DNA of 35,552 bases from contig DAOWET010000221.1 in the NCBI GenBank assembly GCA_030638335.1, positions 1 through 35,552 on the forward strand, given 5' to 3'. The notes beneath the pieces are model-generated. The model worked only from the letters and a program-made list of their open reading frames with translations. It searched no databases and had not been told where the DNA came from. Source of the stretch: Nitrospirota bacterium. Its GTDB lineage: Bacteria; Nitrospirota; Thermodesulfovibrionia; Thermodesulfovibrionales; JdFR-86. The translations under genes and the position numbers were made by a program. Shown here in pieces: positions 20,947-28,770 of the stretch; within the stretch, counting starts at the first letter, position 1, and every line of letters begins with the position of its first letter.

Positions 20947-22040
20947 AGATAGCCATCACAGGACTGGTCAACTCAGGTAAAACCACGGTGTTCAACGCGC
21001 TTACGGGGATTGGCGTGGAGACCACGGCCTATGCCACAACAAGCGGCGAGCCGCATATGGGCGTGGTAAAGGTACCCGACGCGCGTGTGGAAAAGCTCTC
21101 CGAGATATACAACCCCAAGAAAAAGACCCCGTCCTCTGTCCAGTACATAGATTATCTCGGCATAACAAAGGGCGACCAGAAGCAGAACCGGAAGGTCTTT
21201 GAGCTGGTGAAAGACTCCGACGCGCTCGTGCACGTTGTACGCGGATTTGCGGACGAGGCCGTGGTGCACCCCCTTGAGAGAGTGGACCCCTTAAACGACA
21301 TCAACACCTTTGAGACCGAACTCATATTAGGCGACATGGAGCTTGTGGAGCGCAGGATGAAGGGCATAGAACAGAACAGGAAAAAAGGCAACAAACCCAC
21401 CAATCCAGAGGAAGAGAAGGTTCTCAAAAAGTGCAACGAGGCGCTTGAGGCTGAAAAACCATTAAGGCTGCTGGAACTTACAGAGGACGAGCAAAAAGCG
21501 GTGCGGCATCTGCAGTTCATGTCCATCAAGCCCATGATCGTTGTGCTGAACGTGGCAGAGAATGACCTTGCCTCTGACAAGACCGCCTCGATTATCAAGG
21601 AGATAGAGGGTCTTTATGGTGAAGGGGCCTCGGCAACGGTGCTTGCCATGAGCGGCAAGGTGGAGATGGAGATAGCCGAGATGGACGCCGAAGATCGGGA
21701 TATGTTCCTTGAGGACCTTGGGATAACAGAACCTGCCCTTGATAGACTGATACGTATATGCTACGAGCACGTTGGGCTTATATCCTTCTTTACCGTTGGC
21801 GAGGACGAGGTGAAGGCCTGGGCTATTATTAAAGGATCGGACGCGCTTACAGCGGCCGGGAAGATCCACTCGGACATACAGCGGGGTTTTATCAGGGCAG
21901 AGTGCATCGGGTATGAGGATTTTGTGGGTGAGGCAGAAGGTAAGATGGCAACAGCCAAGGACAAGGGACTGATGAGGCTTGAGGGCAAGACCCACAAGGT
22001 AAAAGACGGCGACATCATCAACTTCCGCTTCAACGTCTAA
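20943..22040 (+). CDS. YchF/Obg-family-like GTPase with TGS-like (DUF933) C-terminus
   Basis: P-loop GLVNSGKTTVFNAL; C-terminal LISFFTVGEDEVKAWAIIKGSDALTAAGKIHSDIQRGFIRAECIGYEDF. Confidence 0.88.
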   Translation: MKIAITGLVNSGKTTVFNALTGIGVETTAYATTSGEPHMGVVKVPDARVEKLSEIYNPKKKTPSSVQYIDYLGITKGDQKQNRKVFELVKDSDALVHVVRGFADEAVVHPLERVDPLNDINTFETELILGDMELVERRMKGIEQNRKKGNKPTNPEEEKVLKKCNEALEAEKPLRLLELTEDEQKAVRHLQFMSIKPMIVVLNVAENDLASDKTASIIKEIEGLYGEGASATVLAMSGKVEMEIAEMDAEDRDMFLEDLGITEPALDRLIRICYEHVGLISFFTVGEDEVKAWAIIKGSDALTAAGKIHSDIQRGFIRAECIGYEDFVGEAEGKMATAKDKGLMRLEGKTHKVKDGDIINFRFNV

Positions 22041-23317
22041 CGCAGACGGACAGAGACGGCTTCTCCCTTTTCCATCCCAGTGCTTCCGACCTCAATAGAG
22101 AACGCCCCGTGGGCGCGCACCATGCTCAGAAGAAGCCCCGACTTGCTCATAAGCGGCTCGGCAAAAAGCTCACCATCCTTAAGAGACAGCCTCACTGGAA
22201 TGATGTCCTCACGGCCCTGCACCGAGTGTATGCTTTTGGTGAGCCTGGCGCTCACGCTTCCAAGTTCATTTTCAAGAGCCTTGTCGGTTTCAAGGCCGGA
22301 GAGTTTATAAAGCGCGGGAAGCACGAACACCTCGAAACAGACCTGCACAGCCCTTGGGTGGCCTGGAAGGCCGAACACCGGGGTGCCGTCTATGACTCCA
22401 AAAAGCAAGGGCTTGCCCGGTTTAATAGTCACGCCATGGAACACGACTTCCCCTAGCTCGCTTATCACGCGCTCTGCCATGTCCTTTGTGCCAACAGAGC
22501 TTCCGCCCGTAATAAGCACGGCCTCGCTTTCCTTGACCGACCGTTTCATTTCCTCAAGGATTGCGCCAAAATCGTCTTTAAAAATACCGCGGACCTTGGG
22601 AACACAATCTTCATCAGCAACCATTCCTCTAAGGGCATAGGAATTTGAGTCCCTGATCTGGCCGGGTTTTAAATTAGTCTCAGGAGGCACTATCTCGTCC
22701 CCGGTGGATATGATGGATACACGTGGGCGGGCGTGGGCCTTGATATTCACCACACCAAGCCCTGCGGCGGCTGATACGGCGTATGGGGTGAGCCTCTCAC
22801 CTGCGCTCACTATCAGGCTTCCTGCTGAGACGTCCTCGCCCTTTTGTATCACGTTATCGCCAGGGGCCAGGGCGCGCTGGGCCTCAAGCACGTCCTCAAG
22901 GAGCTGGGAGTGCTCGAACATGAGGACTGTGTCAGCCCCCCTGGGCAGCATCCCTCCGGTGGCAATATTTGCGGCCTTGCCCGGTGCAAGCTCGAAATCA
23001 GGCTCCTGGCCCATGAGTATCTCGTGGGTGATCTTCAGGTAGGCCGGTCCGGTCTCCGAAGCGCCGAAGGTGTCCGCAGCCCTTACGGCATAGCCGTCCA
23101 CCGTGGAGCGGGCAAAGCCCGGCATGTCCTCTGGCGCGAGCATCTCGCTTGCAAGCACGCGGCCATAGGCGTGCTCCAGGGAGACATCTTCCACAGGCTG
23201 AGGGGTTTGGGGGGTGTTTTTGAGAATAAGTTCCAGGGCATGCTCTACACTGATGGCCTTGCCTCGGCCCAGCATGTCCCTTGTGTTGTCAGTATTATTA
23301 TCTGAGCCGGAGGACAC
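22037..23317 (-). CDS. moeA: Molybdopterin molybdotransferase (stand-alone MoeA)
   Basis: ARSTVDGYAVRAADTFG, ISTGDEIVPPETNLKPGQIRDSN, ITGGSSVGTKDMAE, GLPGHPRAVQVCFEVFV. Confidence 0.94.
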   Translation of the reverse strand: MSSGSDNNTDNTRDMLGRGKAISVEHALELILKNTPQTPQPVEDVSLEHAYGRVLASEMLAPEDMPGFARSTVDGYAVRAADTFGASETGPAYLKITHEILMGQEPDFELAPGKAANIATGGMLPRGADTVLMFEHSQLLEDVLEAQRALAPGDNVIQKGEDVSAGSLIVSAGERLTPYAVSAAAGLGVVNIKAHARPRVSIISTGDEIVPPETNLKPGQIRDSNSYALRGMVADEDCVPKVRGIFKDDFGAILEEMKRSVKESEAVLITGGSSVGTKDMAERVISELGEVVFHGVTIKPGKPLLFGVIDGTPVFGLPGHPRAVQVCFEVFVLPALYKLSGLETDKALENELGSVSARLTKSIHSVQGREDIIPVRLSLKDGELFAEPLMSKSGLLLSMVRAHGAFSIEVGSTGMEKGEAVSVRLR

Positions 23318-23323
23318 TCAGGC

Positions 23324-24103
23324 TCAACCCGCCTTGGCCTTAAGGAAAGCAGAGGGTTTGGGGGTAGCCGCGATGGCGCTCATCTCAAGCACCTCTGAGC
23401 CCGTGGGGTCTGAAAGCACAGCCACCATCCTCTGGAGGGAATCACCGTGGAGAGCTTCAAGCAATTCCTCAGTATCAAGCCCTGCAAGGGTCGAGTTCTT
23501 AAGGCCCGCAAAGCGCTTGACCTTGCGCCCGACTGTGCCCAGGCCCGAGAAGGCCACATAGCCCTTGAAGATCTTCCGGTTCGCCCTGTGGGAGAAAAAG
23601 GCGGTGCGGAGCCTGCGGGCAAGGAAGGTGTTGTTCCTGCGGCGCACTTCTTTGTTAATTGTCATGGCCTTGAACCAGTGGCTCTGGCAAATGTAGCTGT
23701 CCGCGCGGAACTCGATAAAGGTGTGCGCCAGGTGGCCGTGATCTGACGTATACGGGCCGTGGGCAACGGTGTCTGCCGCAAGGTGGCAGAGGTAGCCAAG
23801 GGCAAAGGAACGCTCATGGTCCGTCCCTGCGTTCTCATATAGCTCAAGGGCCACGTCCCAGTTATGCGGGTGGTCTTCGTGGGGCAGGTATTTCTTTGCC
23901 ATGATACTGTCGGCCATGATATTGCCGTAGAGGAAATCGTTCTTAAAGCGCCTGATGAGGGCAGAGACCGCGGCAGGGATGACAGCGCCCCCAAGAAGCA
24001 GGACCTCGCTGCCCAGATACATGTGCGTAAGAGGCCCCCAGGCAAAAGCCCATGAGGGCAAAAGCACAAAACAGACGGTTATGAATACTCTAAGAATCAT
24101 CAA
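23324..24103 (-). CDS. Zinc-dependent phospholipase C-like protein
   Basis: Signal peptide, WGPLTHMYLG, YLPHEDHPHNWDVAL, ALGYLCHLAADTVAHGPY, HTFIEFRADSYI. Confidence 0.85.
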   Translation of the reverse strand: MMILRVFITVCFVLLPSWAFAWGPLTHMYLGSEVLLLGGAVIPAAVSALIRRFKNDFLYGNIMADSIMAKKYLPHEDHPHNWDVALELYENAGTDHERSFALGYLCHLAADTVAHGPYTSDHGHLAHTFIEFRADSYICQSHWFKAMTINKEVRRRNNTFLARRLRTAFFSHRANRKIFKGYVAFSGLGTVGRKVKRFAGLKNSTLAGLDTEELLEALHGDSLQRMVAVLSDPTGSEVLEMSAIAATPKPSAFLKAKAG

Positions 24104-24257
24104 TAATTCATTTGCGCAGGCTGAGACTTACCCCAAAAGCGCATTATTGATTATAACAAATCACAAGGGGTGATTATCATCCCCTGCAAGGGCCCGGACT
24201 GCCTGGGAATGGCTGAAAAACGGAAGTGTCCGGTTTTAAAGGTTTTTATGAAATACC

Positions 24258-24503
24258 TTAAAAGGGCTCTTCATCAGAAATGTCGTCTTCCGCTCCTTCG
24301 TCCCCGGCCTCGAGCCCTGAAAGTGCCTTTTTCACCTCCACCTCGGTGTCCCTGAGGCGGTCCTTGCAAAAGCCTATCAGGAAGGTGGCCCTCTTTACCT
24401 TCTCTGTAAGCGCGTCCACGTCCACGTGGGCTTCCTCTATCTCAGCGATGATACGCTCCAGCTCTTCCACGGCCTCGCCGTATGTGGGTTCCTTCTTAGC
24501 CAT
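24258..24503 (-). CDS. xseB: Exodeoxyribonuclease VII small subunit
   Basis: TYGEAVEELERIIAEIEEAHVDVDALTEKVKRATFLIGFCKDRL; adjacent to xseA. Confidence 0.95.
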   Translation of the reverse strand: MAKKEPTYGEAVEELERIIAEIEEAHVDVDALTEKVKRATFLIGFCKDRLRDTEVEVKKALSGLEAGDEGAEDDISDEEPF

Positions 24504-25947
24504 CGCTCTCCTTTCTCATATCCTCCACCAAATTTGTCACCTCACTGGTCACCTCTCCACGGGCCAGCCTGGTGGTGAGGATGTCTCCTTCATCAAGGGC
24601 CGCGGCGTCTGTGACCGCCCTGCCCTGTTTAGTCGTTATGCTATAGCCGCGCATGAGAACATTCAGAGGGTTCATGAGCCTGACAGAACTGCCAAAAGAT
24701 CCAAGCCGCTCCCTCTGCCCTTTTATTAACCTCAAAACCCCTTTAGGCATAACCGCTCCCAACTGTGTGATCCTGACGATCTCGCTTTTTAGAGATGTAC
24801 GGGCAAGGTTCTGAAACACGCCTGCCTGCATCTGGAGTCTGTGCTTTTTTCTTTCAACCAGCTTACCCGCTCCAGCCAAAAGTTTCTGCCCTCTGAGCTT
24901 CATAGCTCCCAGCTCCCTAATAACCATATTGCGAGATGCTGAGTCCAGATTGGAGGCTGATATCTCAAGGGCATGTTGTGCGCTCTGCATTATGGAACGG
25001 CTCCTGGATACAAGTTGATCCGTCATATGCCTGAGATTATATTGCTCATTAAAAAGAAGGTCTTTTGCCCTCTGAACCAGCCGCCGGGAGCAATCGTCCA
25101 CAGTCGCCTCGAACTCTTGGAAACGCCCCACAAGGAACTCCGCCACCGCCGTGGGGGTGATATGCCTTGTATGGGCCACCATGTCGGCCACGGATTCGTC
25201 CCTCTCGTGCCCGATGCCCGCAAACACAGGGATGGGGAAAAGGGCGATCTCGCGCGCAATGACGTAGGAGTCGAAAGAACTGAGGTCCACCTGTGAGCCC
25301 CCGCCCCGGATGATCGCCACAGCGTCATAATCCCCGGCCTTTTTGGCTATGGCACGAAGGGCCGAAACCACGGACTCCTCTGTGCGGTCACCCTGCATGA
25401 AGGCAGGGTACAGGGTTACCCTGAAACCATATCCCCCGGCTTTAAGGGTGTTCAGAAAGTCCCCGAACCCGGCTGCGGTCTCGCTTGTGACCACTGCAAT
25501 GCGAGAGGGCAGAAGTGCGAGTTGAACCTGCTTGTTTTTATTAAAAATTCCTTCTTTTTCAAGCCGTTCTATGGTCTCGCGCCTCTTTCGGGCCATCTCG
25601 CCAAGGGTATAGGTGGGGTCTATGTCCTTGATATTGAGGCTCAGGCCGTATACCTCGTGGAACCTGACCTCAACAAGCAGGAGCACCTTCATGCCCGCAG
25701 CTATGTCAGAGCCTGTGGCAAGGGAGAACTTGGCCGAGATCTTTTGGAAGGCCCACTTCCATATGGTGGCGCGCATCTGGGCCAGAAGTTCGTCCTCGCG
25801 CTTGTCCACAAGGTCCAGGTAGCAGTGGCCCGAGCGGCGGTTCAGGTTGGCCTGGGCAACCTCGGCCACAACCCAGAATTCAGTTTCAAGGGTCTCTATG
25901 GCCCCCCTTATCCGGGAGGCGAGTTCATGAAGGCTGATGGAGTCCAT
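24496..25947 (-). CDS. xseA: Exodeoxyribonuclease VII large subunit
   Basis: OB-fold N-terminus (FWVVAEVAQANLNRRSGHCYLDLVD), IAIIRGGGSQVDLSSFDSYVIAREIALFPIPVFAGIGHERD. Confidence 0.96.
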   Translation of the reverse strand: MDSISLHELASRIRGAIETLETEFWVVAEVAQANLNRRSGHCYLDLVDKREDELLAQMRATIWKWAFQKISAKFSLATGSDIAAGMKVLLLVEVRFHEVYGLSLNIKDIDPTYTLGEMARKRRETIERLEKEGIFNKNKQVQLALLPSRIAVVTSETAAGFGDFLNTLKAGGYGFRVTLYPAFMQGDRTEESVVSALRAIAKKAGDYDAVAIIRGGGSQVDLSSFDSYVIAREIALFPIPVFAGIGHERDESVADMVAHTRHITPTAVAEFLVGRFQEFEATVDDCSRRLVQRAKDLLFNEQYNLRHMTDQLVSRSRSIMQSAQHALEISASNLDSASRNMVIRELGAMKLRGQKLLAGAGKLVERKKHRLQMQAGVFQNLARTSLKSEIVRITQLGAVMPKGVLRLIKGQRERLGSFGSSVRLMNPLNVLMRGYSITTKQGRAVTDAAALDEGDILTTRLARGEVTSEVTNLVEDMRKESDG

Positions 25948-26005
25948 TGCATGAAAGTATCACCCAGCCCCAGGCAGGCTGTCAAGGCCGCGGGCGCACA
26001 TGGAT

Positions 26006-26033
26006 TTGACTCCTTGCAGGCTCCCGGTATAAT
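26006..26033 (+). promoter_or_regulatory. Near-consensus sigma70 promoter for the small ORF at 26040
   Basis: TTGACT (26006-26011) - 16 bp - TATAAT (26028-26033); ATG 6 nt after the -10. Confidence 0.7.
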
Positions 26034-26039
26034 AAGGGC

Positions 26040-26249
26040 ATGAGAAAACAGGCTATCCAGGACAAGAGATTCTCCGAGTATTCGGGGAAGCTCCACAAGC
26101 CATGCCCCCACAGGGACAGGACGTGTATAAACGTCCACGTGGTCATCAAGAACGGCGTGTGCTACAAGGCGGGGCAGTGCCTTGTGGTGGAGTGCAAGCA
26201 CAACACCTTCCAGGAGGATCTGGAAAACCTTATATCCATCACCTGGTAG
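26040..26249 (+). CDS. Small Cys/His-rich hypothetical protein (69 aa)
   Basis: MRKQAIQDKRFSEYSGKLHKPCPHRDRTCINVHVVIKNGVCYKAGQCLVVECKHNTFQEDLENLISITW, with a strong promoter directly upstream. Confidence 0.6.
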   Translation: MRKQAIQDKRFSEYSGKLHKPCPHRDRTCINVHVVIKNGVCYKAGQCLVVECKHNTFQEDLENLISITW

Positions 26250-26408
26250 GGGGGCCACGGGCCCCATTTAAACTGGAGCGTCCAGCTTCGATCCTTTTAG
26301 GGATATGTGTCCAAAGAGACTTTCCCTGATATATACTGTTTACTTTAGGAGAAAGCGGTTCGGGTCGACTCGACCTATAAAGTCCAGCCCGTGGCTGGCC
26401 CTTTAAAT
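26250..26408. repeat. Composite palindromic repeat, copy B (inverted relative to copy A)
   Basis: GGGGCC-ACG-GGCCCC (26251-26265), CCATTTAAACTGG, GGTCGA-C-TCGACC (26363-26375), CCAGCC-CGT-GGCTGG (26384-26398); same order as copy A when reverse-complemented. Confidence 0.75.
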
Positions 26409-26439
26409 TTGGCTTTCAGATAAAGAAAGGAATAAAAGC

Positions 26440-26877
26440 ATGAAATATCAGATAGGAAAGACAGGAAGAGTTGTCGTGGCGTGCTTTGACGACGGGGAGG
26501 ACGTGCTTGGAGGCATCGTAAAGCTTGCTAAAGATGAGGACATCAGGGCAGGTGTTGTCTACCTGGTAGGCGGCATGAAGGGCGGGAAATTCGTGGTGGG
26601 CCCCGAAGAGGAAGACACAATGCCGCCCAAACCCGTCTGGCGAGAGATGACCAGGAGCCATGAGGTGCTGGGCTTTGGGACCATATTCTGGGAGGGCGAA
26701 GAGCCCCGGGTGCACCTGCACGGGGCCTTTGGCAAGCGCGACGAGGTGCGTGTTGGATGCCTGAGGAAGGACTCCGAGGCGTTTCTTATCATAGAAGCCG
26801 TAATTATGGAGATAGAGGGCGTGGACGCCAAGCGAGTGCTGGACCCATCGGTGGGACTTCCGCTATTGAAGCTCTAA
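26440..26877 (+). CDS. PPC/DUF296-domain protein
   Basis: ACFDDGEDVLGGIVKLAKDEDIRAGVVYLVGGMKGG ... EPRVHLHGAFGKRDEVRVGCLRK ... EAVIMEIEGV; SD-like AAAGGA upstream. Confidence 0.9.
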   Translation: MKYQIGKTGRVVVACFDDGEDVLGGIVKLAKDEDIRAGVVYLVGGMKGGKFVVGPEEEDTMPPKPVWREMTRSHEVLGFGTIFWEGEEPRVHLHGAFGKRDEVRVGCLRKDSEAFLIIEAVIMEIEGVDAKRVLDPSVGLPLLKL

Positions 26878-27137
26878 CCCGCTTATTGCACGAGTCTGAT
26901 TGGCTGAATAGGCAAGGCGCGAGGCACGAAGCTGTACGATAGTCCTGCGAGTGCCGATTAACGTAGCGGATTCGGTGAATCAGACTCGCCCGAAGGGTGA
27001 ACGATCTCCGAATCATCCAAAAGTCCGCAAGGTGACATTTCGTGACCATAACTCGTGGCAGCAATTGCCCTGATTATCTTTTATTATCAAAAAGCTGCTC
27101 ATGATCTTAATAATCGTTCATGAAATATGCGGGTTAG
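26874..27137. mobile_element. MITE-like element C with terminal inverted repeats
   Basis: CTAACCCGCTTATTGCACGA (26874-26893) and TTCATGAAATATGCGGGTTAG (27117-27137); internal perfect 11-bp inverted repeat CGAGTCTGATT/AATCAGACTCG (26891-26901, 26978-26988); no transposase ORF. Confidence 0.75.
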
Positions 27138-27171
27138 GCATGTAGCAGAGAGGCTTAGAGGGGGTCTTTGA

Positions 27172-28161
27172 TCAAGCGTCGCCCTCTTCTGGGCTTTGCA
27201 GGTTCTTAAGTATGCCCATGCGATTTAACTTTGTGCGGTAGTCCGTGCTCTCGTCCGAGAGTATCTCCATCAGGTAGTTCATGTTGCCCTCAATAGACTC
27301 CATGTACATATCCCTGTTTATGTTGCAGCGGGCCTTGAAGTGGCTCTGGAGATAGCCGCTTACGCTGTTCATCTCCTTGACTATCTTCAAGAGCATCTCC
27401 TCCATGAACCTCACTGTCTGCCTCATGAGGTCCTCCTCACCGCTGAAGTTGGATATCTCGCCCTCGACGAACTCGTCGTATAGCAGGTGGAGCTTCTCAA
27501 GATACGACCTGTCAGCCATCTGCGCCATGAGGTCAGCGGCAAAGACCATCCTTGCCAAGGTCTCGGTGCCCGGGGATGCGAAGCTCAGCTTGTCGAAATC
27601 AGCGAAAAGCGATGTGCACTCTATCATCTGCCCGGCCTTGCGGGCGTCCTCTTCAGAGAAGCCCTTTTCCGAGAAATACTTCTTCATGAAATCTACGCTG
27701 CGGCTAACGTGCGTCAAGGTGTACTTGCCCCCCGTGCCGTCCGTGTCGTCCTCGGTCTGGATGTAGCCGGAGTCGTGGAGCAGGGAGCTTACAAGGGCCA
27801 GCATTACCTCTGTCTTGTCAAGTTCCATGCCCTCTAAATGGGCACCATGGATCATCCTGGCCGTGGTTATGAAGACGTCTGTGGTATGCCTCAGGTCATG
27901 GTACCCGGTGGAGCACTCCTTGTACCCGGGGTACTGGCCCGCGTATAACTTTACTAAGTCGGCATGGACCATTTCCACGCGGTGGAAGTCCATGTCTCTG
28001 AAGGACTTGCCCATTATGACCTTGACCTCTTCGAGTATGCAGCCTGGATCGCCAAGGTCAACAATGTCGTCGAGGAAGATCTTCCTGTTGCCCAGGATGA
28101 GCTCCATCTTTTTGCGCATCTCGTCCATATCAGATAAATTATATTCAAGTTCAGTTAACAT
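27172..28161 (-). CDS. HD-domain phosphohydrolase-like protein
   Basis: YHDLRHTTDVFITTARMIHG ... LALVSSLLHDSGYIQTEDD; remainder without recognised domain. Confidence 0.8.
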   Translation of the reverse strand: MLTELEYNLSDMDEMRKKMELILGNRKIFLDDIVDLGDPGCILEEVKVIMGKSFRDMDFHRVEMVHADLVKLYAGQYPGYKECSTGYHDLRHTTDVFITTARMIHGAHLEGMELDKTEVMLALVSSLLHDSGYIQTEDDTDGTGGKYTLTHVSRSVDFMKKYFSEKGFSEEDARKAGQMIECTSLFADFDKLSFASPGTETLARMVFAADLMAQMADRSYLEKLHLLYDEFVEGEISNFSGEEDLMRQTVRFMEEMLLKIVKEMNSVSGYLQSHFKARCNINRDMYMESIEGNMNYLMEILSDESTDYRTKLNRMGILKNLQSPEEGDA

Positions 28162-28522
28162 TGCAAAATGTTTCTTGGATTTTCTTTTGTTTTCAGCTGG
28201 TTAGCAAAGCTGGAGATTGCATGCGAAGAGGTTTGCCTGAGCGCTTCCTCTCACAAGGTGCATACTAATAACCTATGTACAGGACAGCACATAGGGGACT
28301 ATCTTACTCCTGATCTAAACTAATGCTATTCATAAGGCGGGCTCATCGAAACAGAGTCCTGAAGAGACGTTTCGGGTCGCAAACCCCTTTACATAACAAT
28401 AAACATGGAATATACTCAGATTAAGGAAATAATGAGTTCGCTTCTGGAAAGAACATGTATGGTTGTAAACAGCCCGGCAGCACAGCCCCACAGGGAACGG
28501 GCCGGGGAAACGGAGGGGGAAC

Positions 28523-28741
28523 ATGACAGGAAGGGGACTTCAGGCCTGGAGAGAGCAAAACGGCTTCAGCCAGCTGGAGCTTGCACAGGCATTGAGGGTA
28601 AGCATTGATACCATAATCCATTGGGAAAGGGAGGTGGGGTCCAAAAAACTGCCACCTTACCTTCAGGTTCAGCTCAACGCTCTGCTACAAAAGAAAGCAC
28701 AACCGGTAGATACCCCGCCGCTCAAGAAAAGAGACTGGTAG
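28523..28741 (+). CDS. Small Xre-like helix-turn-helix protein
   Basis: LQAWREQNGFSQLELAQALRVSIDTIIHWEREVG matches the HTH_3 pattern; GGAGGGGG SD before ATG. Confidence 0.72.
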   Translation: MTGRGLQAWREQNGFSQLELAQALRVSIDTIIHWEREVGSKKLPPYLQVQLNALLQKKAQPVDTPPLKKRDW

Positions 28742-28770
28742 GCATCAGCAATTGTTTCCTTTGGGCCAGG

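Noticed and set aside
24160-24185. AGGGGTGATTATCATCCCCT palindrome upstream of the phospholipase-like gene as a specific operator
   Set aside because: Real palindrome but short and single-copy here; no basis to assign a regulator.
28405-28608. 67-aa ORF MEYTQIKEIMSSLLER... upstream of the HTH gene
   Set aside because: Overlaps the better-supported HTH ORF in another frame; the C-terminal half is out-of-frame translation of it.
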